Assembly: GCA_036426205.1 (NCBI GenBank)
Contig: CM071586.1
Coordinates: 10,454,383-10,518,382, forward strand
Length of the DNA: 64,000 nucleotides
From: Ascaphus truei
Taxonomy: Eukaryota > Chordata > Amphibia > Anura > Ascaphidae
Direction of reading: 5' to 3'
The stretch's first letter is position 1. Every line of letters begins with the position of its first letter. This document shows positions 11,221 to 21,317 of the stretch, piece after piece. A program made the position numbers and the translations under genes. A model generated the notes under the pieces. The model worked only from the letters and a program-made list of their open reading frames with translations, did not search any database and was not told where the DNA came from.

Positions 11221-11315
11221 TCTGTGACACGCATGTGTCTCTGTGACACGCATGTGTCTCTGTGACACGCATGTGTCTCTGTGACACGCATGTGTCTCTG
11301 TGACACGCATGGCGC
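11221..11315 (+). repeat. 19-bp tandem repeat, five copies
   Basis: TCTGTGACACGCATGTGTC repeats exactly five times at 19-bp spacing. Confidence 0.95.
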
Positions 11316-11619
11316 CCCGAGCCTTATATACAGGGGAGAAATACTATATGCTGGTTGGATGGCGCGGCACCCTCTATCCAATGAGAAAATCCACCTCAAT
11401 TGGGTCAGCAGTTACCAGGCAGATATTATCTGTCCCTCTCTCCCACCCCTTTCCCAGCAGAGTAGAAATGTTATGATTTCCGATAAGCTGCGTGGCTCAG
11501 GCAGCCTATCAGATAAATGGGAGAACGGGATGTCATTGGTTGCTGGGTAGAGACTATCTCACAGAGCCTGTGCAGAGGGGAACTGAGTGACAGTGACACC
11601 TAGTAACCAATGAGAGAAC

Positions 11620-12075
11620 TGCAGAGCATCGGTGCATTAACCCCTCCCCTGCCAGAGACCTGCAGAGCGTTGGTGTATTAACCCCTCCCCTGCCAGAGAC
11701 CTGCAGAGCATCTCTGCATTAACCCCTCACCTGCCAGAGACCTGCAGAGCATCTCTCCATTAACCCCTCACCTGCCAGAGACCCTGCAGAGCATCGCTGC
11801 ATTAACCCATCCCCTACCAGAGACCTGCAGAGCGTCGGCGCATTAACCCCTCCCATGTCAGAGACCTGCAGAGCATGGCTGCATTAACCACTCCCCTGCT
11901 AGAGACCTGCAGACCATCGCTCCATTAACCCCTCCCTGCCAGAGACCCTGCAAAGCATCGCTGCATTAACCTCTCTCCTGCCAGAGACCCTGCAGAGCAT
12001 TGCTGAATTAACCACCCCCCTGCCGGAAATCCTGCAGAGCATCGCTCCATATACCCCTCCCCTGCCAGAGACCCT
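11620..12075 (+). repeat. 41-bp minisatellite, about eleven copies
   Basis: Each unit has the form AGAGACCTGCAGAGC, a variable CATC(G/T)(G/C)T block, CATTAACC, then CCTCCCCTGCC. Units diverge by a few bases each. Confidence 0.85.
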
Positions 12076-12577
12076 GCAGTCACAGACACACACAGACACA
12101 CACAGACACACACAGACACACACAGACACACACAGACACACACAGACACACACAGCCCCGATCCAGCTAAGGGTTGCCAGGTGGCTTGTCCAAAAATACT
12201 GGACACAATACTGGACACCCCCGCCCCCCGAACACAAAATATACCCCACGCCCCGCAAATACATATAAAAAATACCCCCACGTCCCGCGAATACATATAA
12301 AAAATACCCCCAAGCCTCCCGAATACATTTAAAATATACCCCCAAGCCCCCCGAATACATTTAAAATATACCCCCACCTCCCCCAATACATTTAAAATAT
12401 ACCCCACCTCCCCAATACTGTACATATAAAATATACCCCACATCCCAATACATATAAAATATACCCCCACCTCCCCAATACATATAAAATATATCAACAC
12501 CTCCCCAATACATATAAAATATACCCCACCTCCCCAATACATATAAAATATACCCCCACCTCCCCAATACATATAAA

Positions 12578-12622
<45 letters not shown>
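12076..12622 (+). repeat. CAGACACA array, a 30-bp AT/C array and a (CA)n tract
   Basis: 12080-12155 is a run of ACACACAG units. From 12235 to 12575 a unit like AATACATATAAAATATACCC plus CCACCTCCCC recurs about eleven times. 12576-12622 is (CA)n, directly adjoining the Penelope-like element. Confidence 0.85.
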
Positions 12623-12623
<1 letters not shown>

Positions 12624-13564
12624 CTACTTCAGCTTCAACAAGGCAATGTACCTACAACTAATGGGGACTGCAGTGGGTACCAAGATGGCACCGCAATATG
12701 CCAACCTTTTCATGGCAAATCTTGAACAAAGATTCCTAACTACATGCCCCACAAACCCTACAAATACTACAGATACATTGATGACCTGTTTATAATATGG
12801 ACAGAGGGTGAAGAAAACCAAAAACAATTCCATGAGTCCCTGAACTCATTCCACCCATCAATTAAACTCAAAATGGATTATTCGGCAAACCTAGTAAACT
12901 TTCTAGACACAACAGTAACACTGAAAGATGGCAAACAACACACATCTGTATACAAGAAACCAACAGACAGACGCAGTTACCTCCACAACTCCAGCTTCCA
13001 TCCCACTCACACCAAACAAGGTATCATACACAGCCAGGCTATAAGATACCACCGCATATGCTCTGACACGGAAGACAGAAACAGGCATCTCACAACCCTG
13101 ACCGAATCGTTCAGACAGAAGGGATACAAACCAAAGACTATTGCCAAAACTATTACATCTGCACTAAATGCCCCACGAGAACACCTGCTACAATACAGAC
13201 AGAAAGAACCTACCACACGCATACCACTAGTGACCACATACCACCCTACCCTAGAGGGAATACGAAAAATAATCAAAGATCTGCAACCCATGCTGACAGA
13301 GGATGTGACATGAAAAGAAATCTTTCCCAAACCTCCCATTCTTGCGTTCCGGCAACCACCAAACCTCAAACAGAAATTAGTCAGCAGAAAACTTCACAAC
13401 TATTTTAAAGACATGGATAATGGCACAAAACCGTGCAGCAACACACGCTGCAAACTCTGCAAACACATTTGCCAGGATCCCACAGCCAGTCACAACCATA
13501 GAACAGTCAATGTTAAAGGATCATACTGCTGCACATCCAGGAATGTGGTGTATATGATTCAGTG

Positions 13565-14245
13565 AAAAAAAGGGCGATGTAGAATTAGCGCTAATGATCT
13601 AATAATAAACAATGAACCCTATATGAGGGTAAGCCCTTAGTGGGGTGTTAGGCAGCCTGGTGGAACCCTGATAGTACCATCAGAAATAAAGCAAAGGCAA
13701 AAAAAAGGGATCCCAACAATGATGACTTAGCAATCTTTCAATCTTAGGGCGACCAGATGTAGCTTTATCCGTGTGGAATGGGACATGAAACGAAAATAAA
13801 CAGAATTTAGTGCAACACAGCTAACAGAAAATCATGTGGACATAGACTTACAAAACAACACAAACAAGACTGACAAAACACACACAAAAGCACATTCCAC
13901 ACGGATGAAGCTACATCTGGTCGCCCTAAGATTGAAAGATTGCTAAGTCATCATTGTTGGGACTTGAACCATTCCATCTGGAATTCCAGGACTATTGTAT
14001 GTATGTCTTTATGTATATAGCGCCATTAATGTACATAGCGCGTCACAGTAGTAATACACGTGGTAATCAAATAAATAACAGATAATATAAATAACAGATC
14101 ATGGGAATAAGCGCTTCAGACATAAAAGTAACATTAAGGAAGAGGAGTCCCTGCCCCGAGGAGCTTACAGTCTAATTGGTAGGTAGGGAGAACGTACAGA
14201 CTATCAGCTAATTGGACTTATTAGGCGCCGGTATCAATTTTTTTT
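13565..14245. mobile_element. Insertion inside the Penelope-like element, with 16-bp target duplication
   Basis: TGTATATGATTCAGTG occurs at 13549-13564 and 14246-14261, marking a 16-bp target duplication. The insert contains an inverted repeat: about 13707-13780 against 13892-13963, with landmarks CTTAGGGCGACCAGATGTAG and its complement. Its right part (about 13996-14220) is the 3' tail of an L2 element in reverse orientation (AGGAGCTTACAGTCTAATTGG). The left end begins with A7 and the right end finishes with T9. The family is not identified. Confidence 0.75.
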
Positions 14246-14283
14246 TGTATATGATTCAGTGCAACAAAATGTGACTAAGGCTG

Positions 14284-14800
14284 CTACATTGGGGAAACCA
14301 GCCCAAAACTACAATGCAGAATGAATATGCACAGGCACTCCTACATTGGGGAAACCAGCCAAAAACTACAATGCAGAATGAATATGCACAGACACTCCTA
14401 CATTGGGGAAACCAGCCAAAAACTACAATGCAGAATGAATATGCACAGACACTCCTACATTGGGGAAACCAGCCAAAAACTACAATGGCAGTAATGAATG
14501 ATGCACAGACACACCTACAATTGGGGAAACCAAGCAAAACTACAATGGCAGAATGAATATGTAACAAGACACCTCCTACATTGGGAAACCAGCCAAAACT
14601 ACAATGCAGAATGAATATCACAGACACTCCTACATTGGGGAAACCAGCCAAAAACACAAATGCAGAATAATAGTACAGACACTCCTACATTGGGAAACCA
14701 GCCCAAAACTACAAGAAGAAGAATAGTACAGACACTCCTACATTGGGAGAAACCAGCCCAAAACTACAATGCAGAATGAATATGCACAGACACTCTATAC
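14284..14800 (+). repeat. 57-bp in-frame tandem repeat of the GIY-YIG catalytic segment
   Basis: Units start CTACATTGGGGAAACCAGCC at 14284, 14341 and 14398. This 57-bp period is exactly 19 codons, giving YIGETSQKLQCRMNMHRHS in tandem. About nine units are present, the later ones carrying 1-3 base indels. YIGET is the second half of the GIY-YIG signature, and the unit includes a conserved-type arginine. After the last unit the domain continues normally. The amplification cannot give a normal endonuclease. Confidence 0.9.
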
Positions 14801-15245
14801 TCCATCACGAAGAAGGAAGATACTGCTCACCTGTGGGACATCACTTCTCACAACCAGATCATTCCATAAATGATTTAAAAATCAAAATCCTCAATGGAAA
14901 GTTTAAACGCACCAAGAACGGAAACATCTGAGCTCAGAATGATAAGACTCCTTGACACCAAAACAAGTGGACATAATGCAGAGATGGGGTTTCTCACACA
15001 CTATCCGAATTTGTTGTAATGGTCCTCCCTGTCACTGTGCCATCCTATACTCCCCCCGCCCTCCCCAGCATCCTCTTCCCCCTCTGTGCTGCTGTGGATG
15101 TACAGCCCCCCCTCCCCATCCCTAATTCTCACCTTCCTTATCTCTGTTTTAACACCCCTCCAGTGCATCTCTGTTCTTTATTCTTCCTTTTTTTTCCCCC
15201 CAATCCCTGTCTAAGTCACAGAAACCTTTGTATATCAGTATTGCC

Positions 15246-15282
15246 GACCTGAAGAAGAGAGGAAAACTCTGGAAAGCTTGTC
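15246..15282 (+). ncRNA. Hammerhead-like motif at the Penelope-like 3' end
   Basis: Order: GAC, CTGAAGA, stem AGAG...CTCT, one G, GAAA, palindrome AGCT, T, GTC. GAC (15246-15248) pairs with GTC (15280-15282) as stem I. AGAG (15256-15259) pairs with CTCT (15267-15270) as stem II. AGCT is a self-complementary stem III. The core C-U-G-A-N-G-A and G-A-A-A is intact. One extra base next to stem II deviates from the textbook core. Hammerhead ribozymes are documented in Penelope-like elements; activity here is inference. Confidence 0.5.
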
Positions 15283-15374
15283 CTATGACATAAATTGTTA
15301 GTCCAAATAAAAAAGGTATCACCTAAGTTTTTAACTTGTTTATTATTATTTTTTTTAACTTGTTTATTAATTTT

Positions 15375-16520
15375 TTAACTTGTTTATTAATGACCTTGAG
15401 GTTGGGATCGAGAGCAAAGTCTCCATCTTTGCTGATGATACTAAATTGTGTAAGGTAATAGAATCAGAGCAGGATGTAATTTCTCTCCAGAGGGACTTGG
15501 AGAGACTGGAAACGTGGGCAGGTAAATGGCAGATGAGGTTTAATACAGATAAATGTAAGGTTATGCTGCCATTGGGATGCAAGAATAAAAGGCGACTTAC
15601 AAATTAAATGGAGATATATTGGGGGAATCCTTGATGGAGAAGATTTGGAGTGCTTGTAGACAGCAGCTTAGCCAATAGTGTCCATTCATGCAGTAGCTGC
15701 AAAGGCACAACAAGATCTCACTTTGCATCAACGGGCATGGATGAAGGGAAAGTAAACATAATTATGCCCCTTTACAAAGCATTAGAAGACCCAACCTTGA
15801 ATATGGAATACAATTTTGGGATCATCCTAAGAAAAGACATTATGGAACTGAGAGAGTGCAGAGAGAGACCACCAAATTAATAAGAGGATGGACATTCTAA
15901 CTTATGAGGAAGAGGCTAGCTAAATTAGATTTATTTACATTAGAAAAAGAGGCGTCCTAAGAGGGTGATTAAACTATATACAAATATATTCAGGGACAAT
16001 ACAGGAGCTTCAAAAATAATTATTCATCCACGGGCAGTACAAAAGGACTCGGGCCATCCCTTAGGTTGAGGAAAGAAATTCACCAGCAACAAAGGAAAGG
16101 GTGTCTTTACAGTAAGGGCAGTTACAGTGTGGGATTCATTACCCATGGAGAGACTGTGATGGCGATACAATAGATTTGTTAAAAAACAAAGGTTTGGACA
16201 TCTTTTAGAGATGGGAAGGTATACAGGGATTATACCAAATAAGTATATATGGGAGGATGTTGATCCAGGGATTAATCTGATTGCCAATTCTTGGAGACAG
16301 GAAGGAATTAATTTTTCCCTCTAATGGGTTTTTTTTGTTTTGCCTTCCTCTGGATCACATAAGTAGTATAGATATAGGATCAAGTATCTGTCTGTCTAAA
16401 TTTAGACATGGTTGAACTCGATGGACGTACGTCTTTTTTCAACCTCATCTACTACAGTATGTAACTACTGTGTAACTATGTAACTATATGTAACTATGTA
16501 ACTATGTAATACTGAAGAAC
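15375..16520 (+). mobile_element. CR1-type LINE, 5'-truncated
   Basis: The frame at 15380 encodes FINDLEVGIESKVSIFADDT, with the FADDTK catalytic motif, then ERLETWAGKWQMRFN. Frameshifted continuations read YKALEDPTLNMEY, RETTKLIRGW and further CR1-type thumb/C-terminal sequence to about 16330. The 3' end has TTCAACCTCATCTACTA followed by a degenerate (TATGTAAC)n tail near 16440-16510. Other copies lie at 35595-36010 (minus) and 57320-57740 (plus). Dead through frameshifts. Confidence 0.85.
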
Positions 16521-16579
16521 TCATTTATTCTGCACTATCGCAACTGGACTAACACGACTATTTCCATATATATATTAGG

Positions 16580-16585
16580 GTTAGG

Positions 16586-16622
<37 letters not shown>

Positions 16623-16640
16623 GTGTGTGTGTGTATCTCA
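16580..16640. repeat. (TA)n and (TG)n microsatellite
   Basis: TATATA run at about 16589-16620 followed by a short GTGTGTGT tract. Confidence 0.9.
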
Positions 16641-16749
16641 CATTCCTGCATGTGCAGCAGAATAATCCTTTGTAATTCACAATTCCTACCAATCGCAGTT
16701 TGCAATTTTCTTGCAGCAAAGTGAAAAGACCTCACAAGTTAAAAAGGTG

Positions 16750-17260
16750 AGGAGGAGGTTTTGTCAATGGGATGTAGCATTGGGCACCCCTGTCTTCTGT
16801 TGTATACATTTGCCACGCCCAGTAGCGCTCTTTTTGACATAAATATATATTCATGATGTGGTGGGTGTGAGTTTGGAGTTAGCTGGAATATGTGTTAATC
16901 TATTTCTGACTGGTAACAGTTGTATGGAGGTAGGGGCACCTCCCCCAGAGCTCACTCCTCCTCACCTTTTAACTTGGGAGGTCTTTCACTTGCTGCAGGA
17001 ACAGACTTCTATATGGTTCTTTCACCCTCATACATAGGTAAAAGGGAGGGATCAGTGTAGTGTAGGACCTCTGATTAATTTGGTTATAACTTGACGTGGT
17101 GTGCAGGCTTATGACGCTTTGGCCAAAGGGTTAACTAAATAACCAAGAATTATTATTATTATTATTATTATTATTATTGAAGTATTTAAACTTTATACTT
17201 ATTACTTTATATGTTTTGTCACTTGGCTGTAGCATGGGGCTCCCCTGTCTTAGGTTGTAT
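16750..17260 (+). repeat. Dispersed repeat R1, copy 1
   Basis: Closely similar to 25995-26410. Shared landmarks are TTTCTGACTGGTAACAGTTG-like sequence, CCCAGAGCTCAC, TATGACGCTTTGGCCAAAG, an ATT microsatellite and TGAAGTATTTAAACTTTA. The TTTGGCCAAA block also occurs in the inverted arms at 3830 and 6480. Non-coding; family unknown to me. Confidence 0.7.
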
Positions 17261-17317
17261 GTTATTAACTCGCCTGGGAAATTACAGGTGATACAAACAA
17301 CACCTGGATCACGGCAC

Positions 17318-17385
17318 CAACCGTGTGGTTACACAACCATGTGGTTACACAACCGTGTGGTTACACAACCATGTGGTTACAGCAG
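17318..17385 (+). repeat. 15-16 bp tandem repeat
   Basis: CCRTGTGGTTACACAA is repeated about five times. Confidence 0.85.
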
Positions 17386-17589
17386 GTGCACCTTCTCGCC
17401 TCGCGTCCTCATTAAGGTGCGTCTGTTCTAAGCGGCTGAGTCATTTACATTTGCATAATAAAAAGGTGCATTTTACTCACCTCCTAATGACCTACACACG
17501 ACTAATGAACGGGTGTCTGCCCCAATTAAGAAGATTTGCATTTCCTCTTGGCTAACTCCTTTTATACAAACAACACTACTCGTCTCCTC

Positions 17590-20400
17590 AGGGTAAGCAT
17601 CGCTCATCGCATCAGCAGTCACGCGCTCATCAGCATCACTCAGGCTCATCAGACTCCGAGCTCAGCACTATCAGCTCATCAGCATCACGCTATCACGACA
17701 TCGCTCATCAGCCGCTCACGTCCATCAGCTGCTCAGCGCTCATCAGCATCGCTCCAGCGCTCATCAGCATCGCTCATGCGCTACCATCAGCATCGCTAGC
17801 GCTCATCAGCAATCGTCAGCGCTCACCAGCATCGCTCAGCATTACTCCGGTACTTCTCCAGCCCTCATCGAGCATATTCGCTCATGCAGCTGCTCTCAGC
17901 AGTCCTGACAGCGCCTCATGCACGCTCAACGCTCATCAGCACGCTCAGCGTCATCGCATCGCTCCGACGCTCATCAGCATCGCTCAGCGCTCAGGATCGA
18001 CTCCTCATCAGCATCTAGCTGCCCTCATCCCACGAGGATCAGCATCGCTCAGCGCTCATCAGCATCGTTCGCGCTCATCAGCATCGCTCAGCCTTACACA
18101 GCACTCATCAGCATCTTACATTACTACGGCGCTCATCAGCATCCGCGATCATTTCATCCAGCTCTCATCAGCATACGCTCAGCGCTCATCAAGCATCGCT
18201 CAGCGCTCATCATAGCCCATACTTCGTCGCTATGGCACGCCGCTCACGCTCAAGCATCGACTCGATTACTCGGCGCTCATCACATCGACTCAGCCCTACA
18301 CAACCTATCCGTCATACGCTCCTACTCAGCATCGCTCAGCGCTCATCAGCGATCACCTCATCAGCTCGCTACAAGAAAATCAGCGATCAGCATCGCAGTC
18401 ATTACTCGGCGCTCATCAGGTCATCGCTCAGCGCTCATATCTCCTCAGCACCCTCAGCATCGCTCAGGCTACATCACATCCTCACATTACTCAGCGCTCA
18501 TCAGCATCGCATCAGCGCTATCAGCATCCCTCAGCATTACTCACTCGCTCAGCATACGTCAGTGCTATCACATCTCTCCCAGCATAACTAGGGTCTCGAC
18601 ATCTCTCAGCATTACACAGCTCACTCATCAGCATCCGCTCAGGCATCACTCAGAGCTCATCCACATCGCTCAGCCGACTCAGCGCTCATCAGCATTACTC
18701 AGCGCTCAATCAGCAGACACGCTCAGCGCTCATCATCCGCTCAGCCCCATGACTCTGCGCTCAGCATTACACAGCGCTCATCAGCCATCGCTTCAGCATA
18801 TACCGGCGCTCATCCTCATCGCTCAGCGCTCATCAGATCGCTCAGGCTCATCATCAATCGCTCAGCGCTCATCAGCATTGCTCAAACGCTTCATCAGCAT
18901 CGCTCATCAGCATCTCTCGCGCTACGCATCTCAGCACGCATCACCCTCAGCTCAGCTGCATTACTCGCCGTCTCGATCAGCATCATCTCGCATGACACAG
19001 CGCTCCATCAGCATCGCTCAGCATTACCAGCGTCCATCGCAGCGATCTCTAGCATACTCGGCGCTCATCCAAGCAATCGCTCATCGCTCATCACATCATC
19101 CATCGCCTCATGCATGTCGCGCTCACTCTCATCGCTCGAGCATCACTCATCTTACTCAGCGTCTCATCGCATCGCTCAGCGCGTTCATCAGCATTGCTCA
19201 ACGCTCATCAGATCGCGTCATCCATCGCTCAGCACCCATTCAGCATCGCTCACATTTACTCGCGCTCATCTGCTCCGCATTCAACGCTCATGCACATACA
19301 CAGCTCATTACGCAGCCAGCTCACAGCTCACGCATCGCTTAGCATTTACTCGGCGCTCATTCAGCATCGCTCGACGCTTCATCAGAGCATCGCTCATCGC
19401 TCATCAGCATCGCTCAGCATTTACTCGGCATCTGAATCAGTGCCGTACAAGCGCTCATCACAGCATCGCTCAGCATGTACACAGCGCTCATCAGCAAATC
19501 GCTCTCATCATTATCGCTGCGCTCATCAGCAATCGCTCATCATCTTATCACGCGGTCTCATCGCGCTCATCAGCATCGCTCAGCAATCACGCTCCTCACG
19601 CAATTCACGCAATCCTCAGCGCCTCATACTCGCATCGCTCAGCCGCTCGCTCCATCATTACTCAAGCACTCTCAGCAGTCCGCTCAGCGTCATCCATCAC
19701 ATTCGCATACTCCGGCGCTCATCAGCACGCTGCAGCGCTCATCAGCATACGCTCAGCACCCATACAGCATCGCTACAGTGGCTCATCGCAATGCTCAGCA
19801 TTCACTCATCGCTCTCAGCATAGACTCATCGCTCTCCCCCCCATGCATCGCTCAGCATTACTCGGCCCTCATCGGCACCGCTCAGCATTACACACAGCGC
19901 TTATCAGCATCGCTCAGCATTATCAGCGCCAGCACGCTCAGTGCTCATCAGCATCTCTCAGCATTACCAGCGCTCATCATCATCTCTCAGCAGGTACACA
20001 GCACTCATCCAAGCATCGCTCAGCATCACTGCAGAGACTCATCGCATCGCTCAGTCCGCTCATCAGCATATAGCTTCACGCTCGCTCAGTAATCAGCTCA
20101 GCAGTCATCAGCATCAGCTCAAAGTCGCTTCAATGCTCACATTACTTCTCGGCGACTCAGCATTCCCACAGCGCTTGCATCAGCATCGCCTCAGCATTAC
20201 CTCGGCCGCGCTCATCAGCATCGCTCAGCCTTACACAAACGCTCATCCGCATCGCTCAGCATTACACAGCGCTCATCCAGCATCGCTTAGCATTACTCGG
20301 CGACTGCCGCCGAGGCATCGCATCGCTCAGCGCATCAGCTCGCTCAGCCTCAGCATCGCTCAGCGCTCATCAGCAGCTCAGCGTTCATCATATCACTATC
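17590..20400 (+). repeat. Satellite of GCTCATCAGCATCGCTCAGC-type units, 2.8 kb, highly irregular
   Basis: The motifs GCTCATCAGCATCGCTCA and AGCATTACTCGGC recur throughout, with single-base insertions, deletions and substitutions nearly every unit. The nominal unit is about 20 bp. Because the unit contains no stop in most frames, long open frames (one of 474 residues, rich in S, H, R, A, I) run through it; these are not genes. The amount of indel noise is unusual and could reflect either old decay or poor long-read consensus over a tandem repeat. Confidence 0.9.
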
Positions 20401-20900
20401 ATCCTCGCTTCATTCATCAAGGTCTTCCTTTATATCCCTGTCTGCCCCTCATCTATCATCGCTCTGATAGTTCTGTTATCCCTGTTGTGAGTCATATGCG
20501 GGGCTCACCCTACGGTGTCATCTGAGTCACCTGGCTCCTGTGTATCTTGGATTCACCTGAGCTTTGACCACTGCTGGTCCTGATACCTGCTACTCTGTGA
20601 CCCTTGAACCTTGCTAACGAAACTCTCTACTTTACTGACCCTCTGGATCTTGGACTTGGCATATGAACCTTCGATCTTTCTGCTCTCTGTAACCCCTGGA
20701 CTTTGGCGCACAGACACGGACCATTCTGTCGTTTTAACCTACAAGACGTTGCAAGTATCCTAACACTTTCCAAACAGGCCCCAGCAACGCTATACCACAC
20801 TACGGGCTTGCTCCCAACTGTGTGTTGTGTGTGTGGGACATAAAGTCCGTTCCAAACAAGTACAGGGATTACCGCAGTAAGCGACGCACATGGGTGGACC
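20401..20900 (+). mobile_element. Gypsy-type LTR-like sequence adjoining the satellite
   Basis: CT-rich sequence with repeated short phrases such as CCTGACTTTGG-like, CTGTGACCCTTGAACC and TACTGACCCTCTGG resembles Ty3/Gypsy LTR 3' regions, and parallels 45280-45632. It contains CACACTACGGGC, which is also found at 45534. No inverted termini could be placed, so the boundary is uncertain. 20900-21317 holds nothing I recognise. Confidence 0.35.
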
Positions 20901-21317
20901 GGAGCATGGTGTAAAGTGAAATGTAACTTCTTAAATGAGCACTCCCTTTTTCCCACTTTGATGCACATACTGTACTGACAATTGTATATACGTGCATTAC
21001 ATCTGATGTAAATAATACAGGTGTAACAGGCTCTATCGTCTCCCGCTTGTGCACAGCTCGGTACAAGGTAGGAGCCGTATTAATTGCTGTTCAGGGCATT
21101 GATGACAGGGCGCCGTGAGCTCGTTTGACTATTAGCGAAAGTACTTACTCGCGAGTGGACTTTACGTGAGTGTCCTTTAAAGCGGGGTAGTATGCTTGTT
21201 TGGGGTACTTGCCAGGTCGGGGCCATTACAGGCGTGGACCGTGTTTATAGATATGGTACAATACTCGGTCTGACATGTCATAAAATTTGGTATCGCTCTG
21301 CGTGATGGTAGAAGCTA

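Larger units (their letters stand above)
12623..15340 (+). mobile_element. Penelope-like element, defective, with reverse transcriptase and GIY-YIG endonuclease parts
   Basis: Reverse-transcriptase motifs read MGTAVGTKMAPQYANLF (about 12660-12712) and, after a frameshift, YRYIDDLFIIW with the YIDD catalytic box (about 12768-12800). Then come NFLDTTVTLKDGK and YKKPTDRRSYLH, characteristic of Penelope-like enzymes. A stop lies at 13311-13313. Cysteine-rich sequence and the start of a GIY-YIG domain (RNVVYMIQC) follow at 13440-13560. A 681-bp insertion splits this domain, which resumes at 14246 with CYIGETSPKLQCRMN. The end GHHFSQPDHSINDLKI lies near 14841-14887. The 3' tail (15246-15340) has a hammerhead-like motif. 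Frameshifts, stops and the insertion make it non-functional. Confidence 0.85.

Noticed and set aside
11221..11315. Regular short repeats that could be mistaken for a CRISPR array
   Set aside because: Units are directly contiguous with no unique spacers, no cas genes, and the DNA is vertebrate.
11925..12623. 232-residue minus-strand frame with repeated Y/M/G/V residues
   Set aside because: Translation of the 30-bp AT/C array and CA tracts.
17918..19823. Open frames of 474, 319 and 237 residues
   Set aside because: They run through the GCTCATCAGCATCGC satellite; composition is repetitive S/H/R/A/I, several frames are open at once, and no domain is present.
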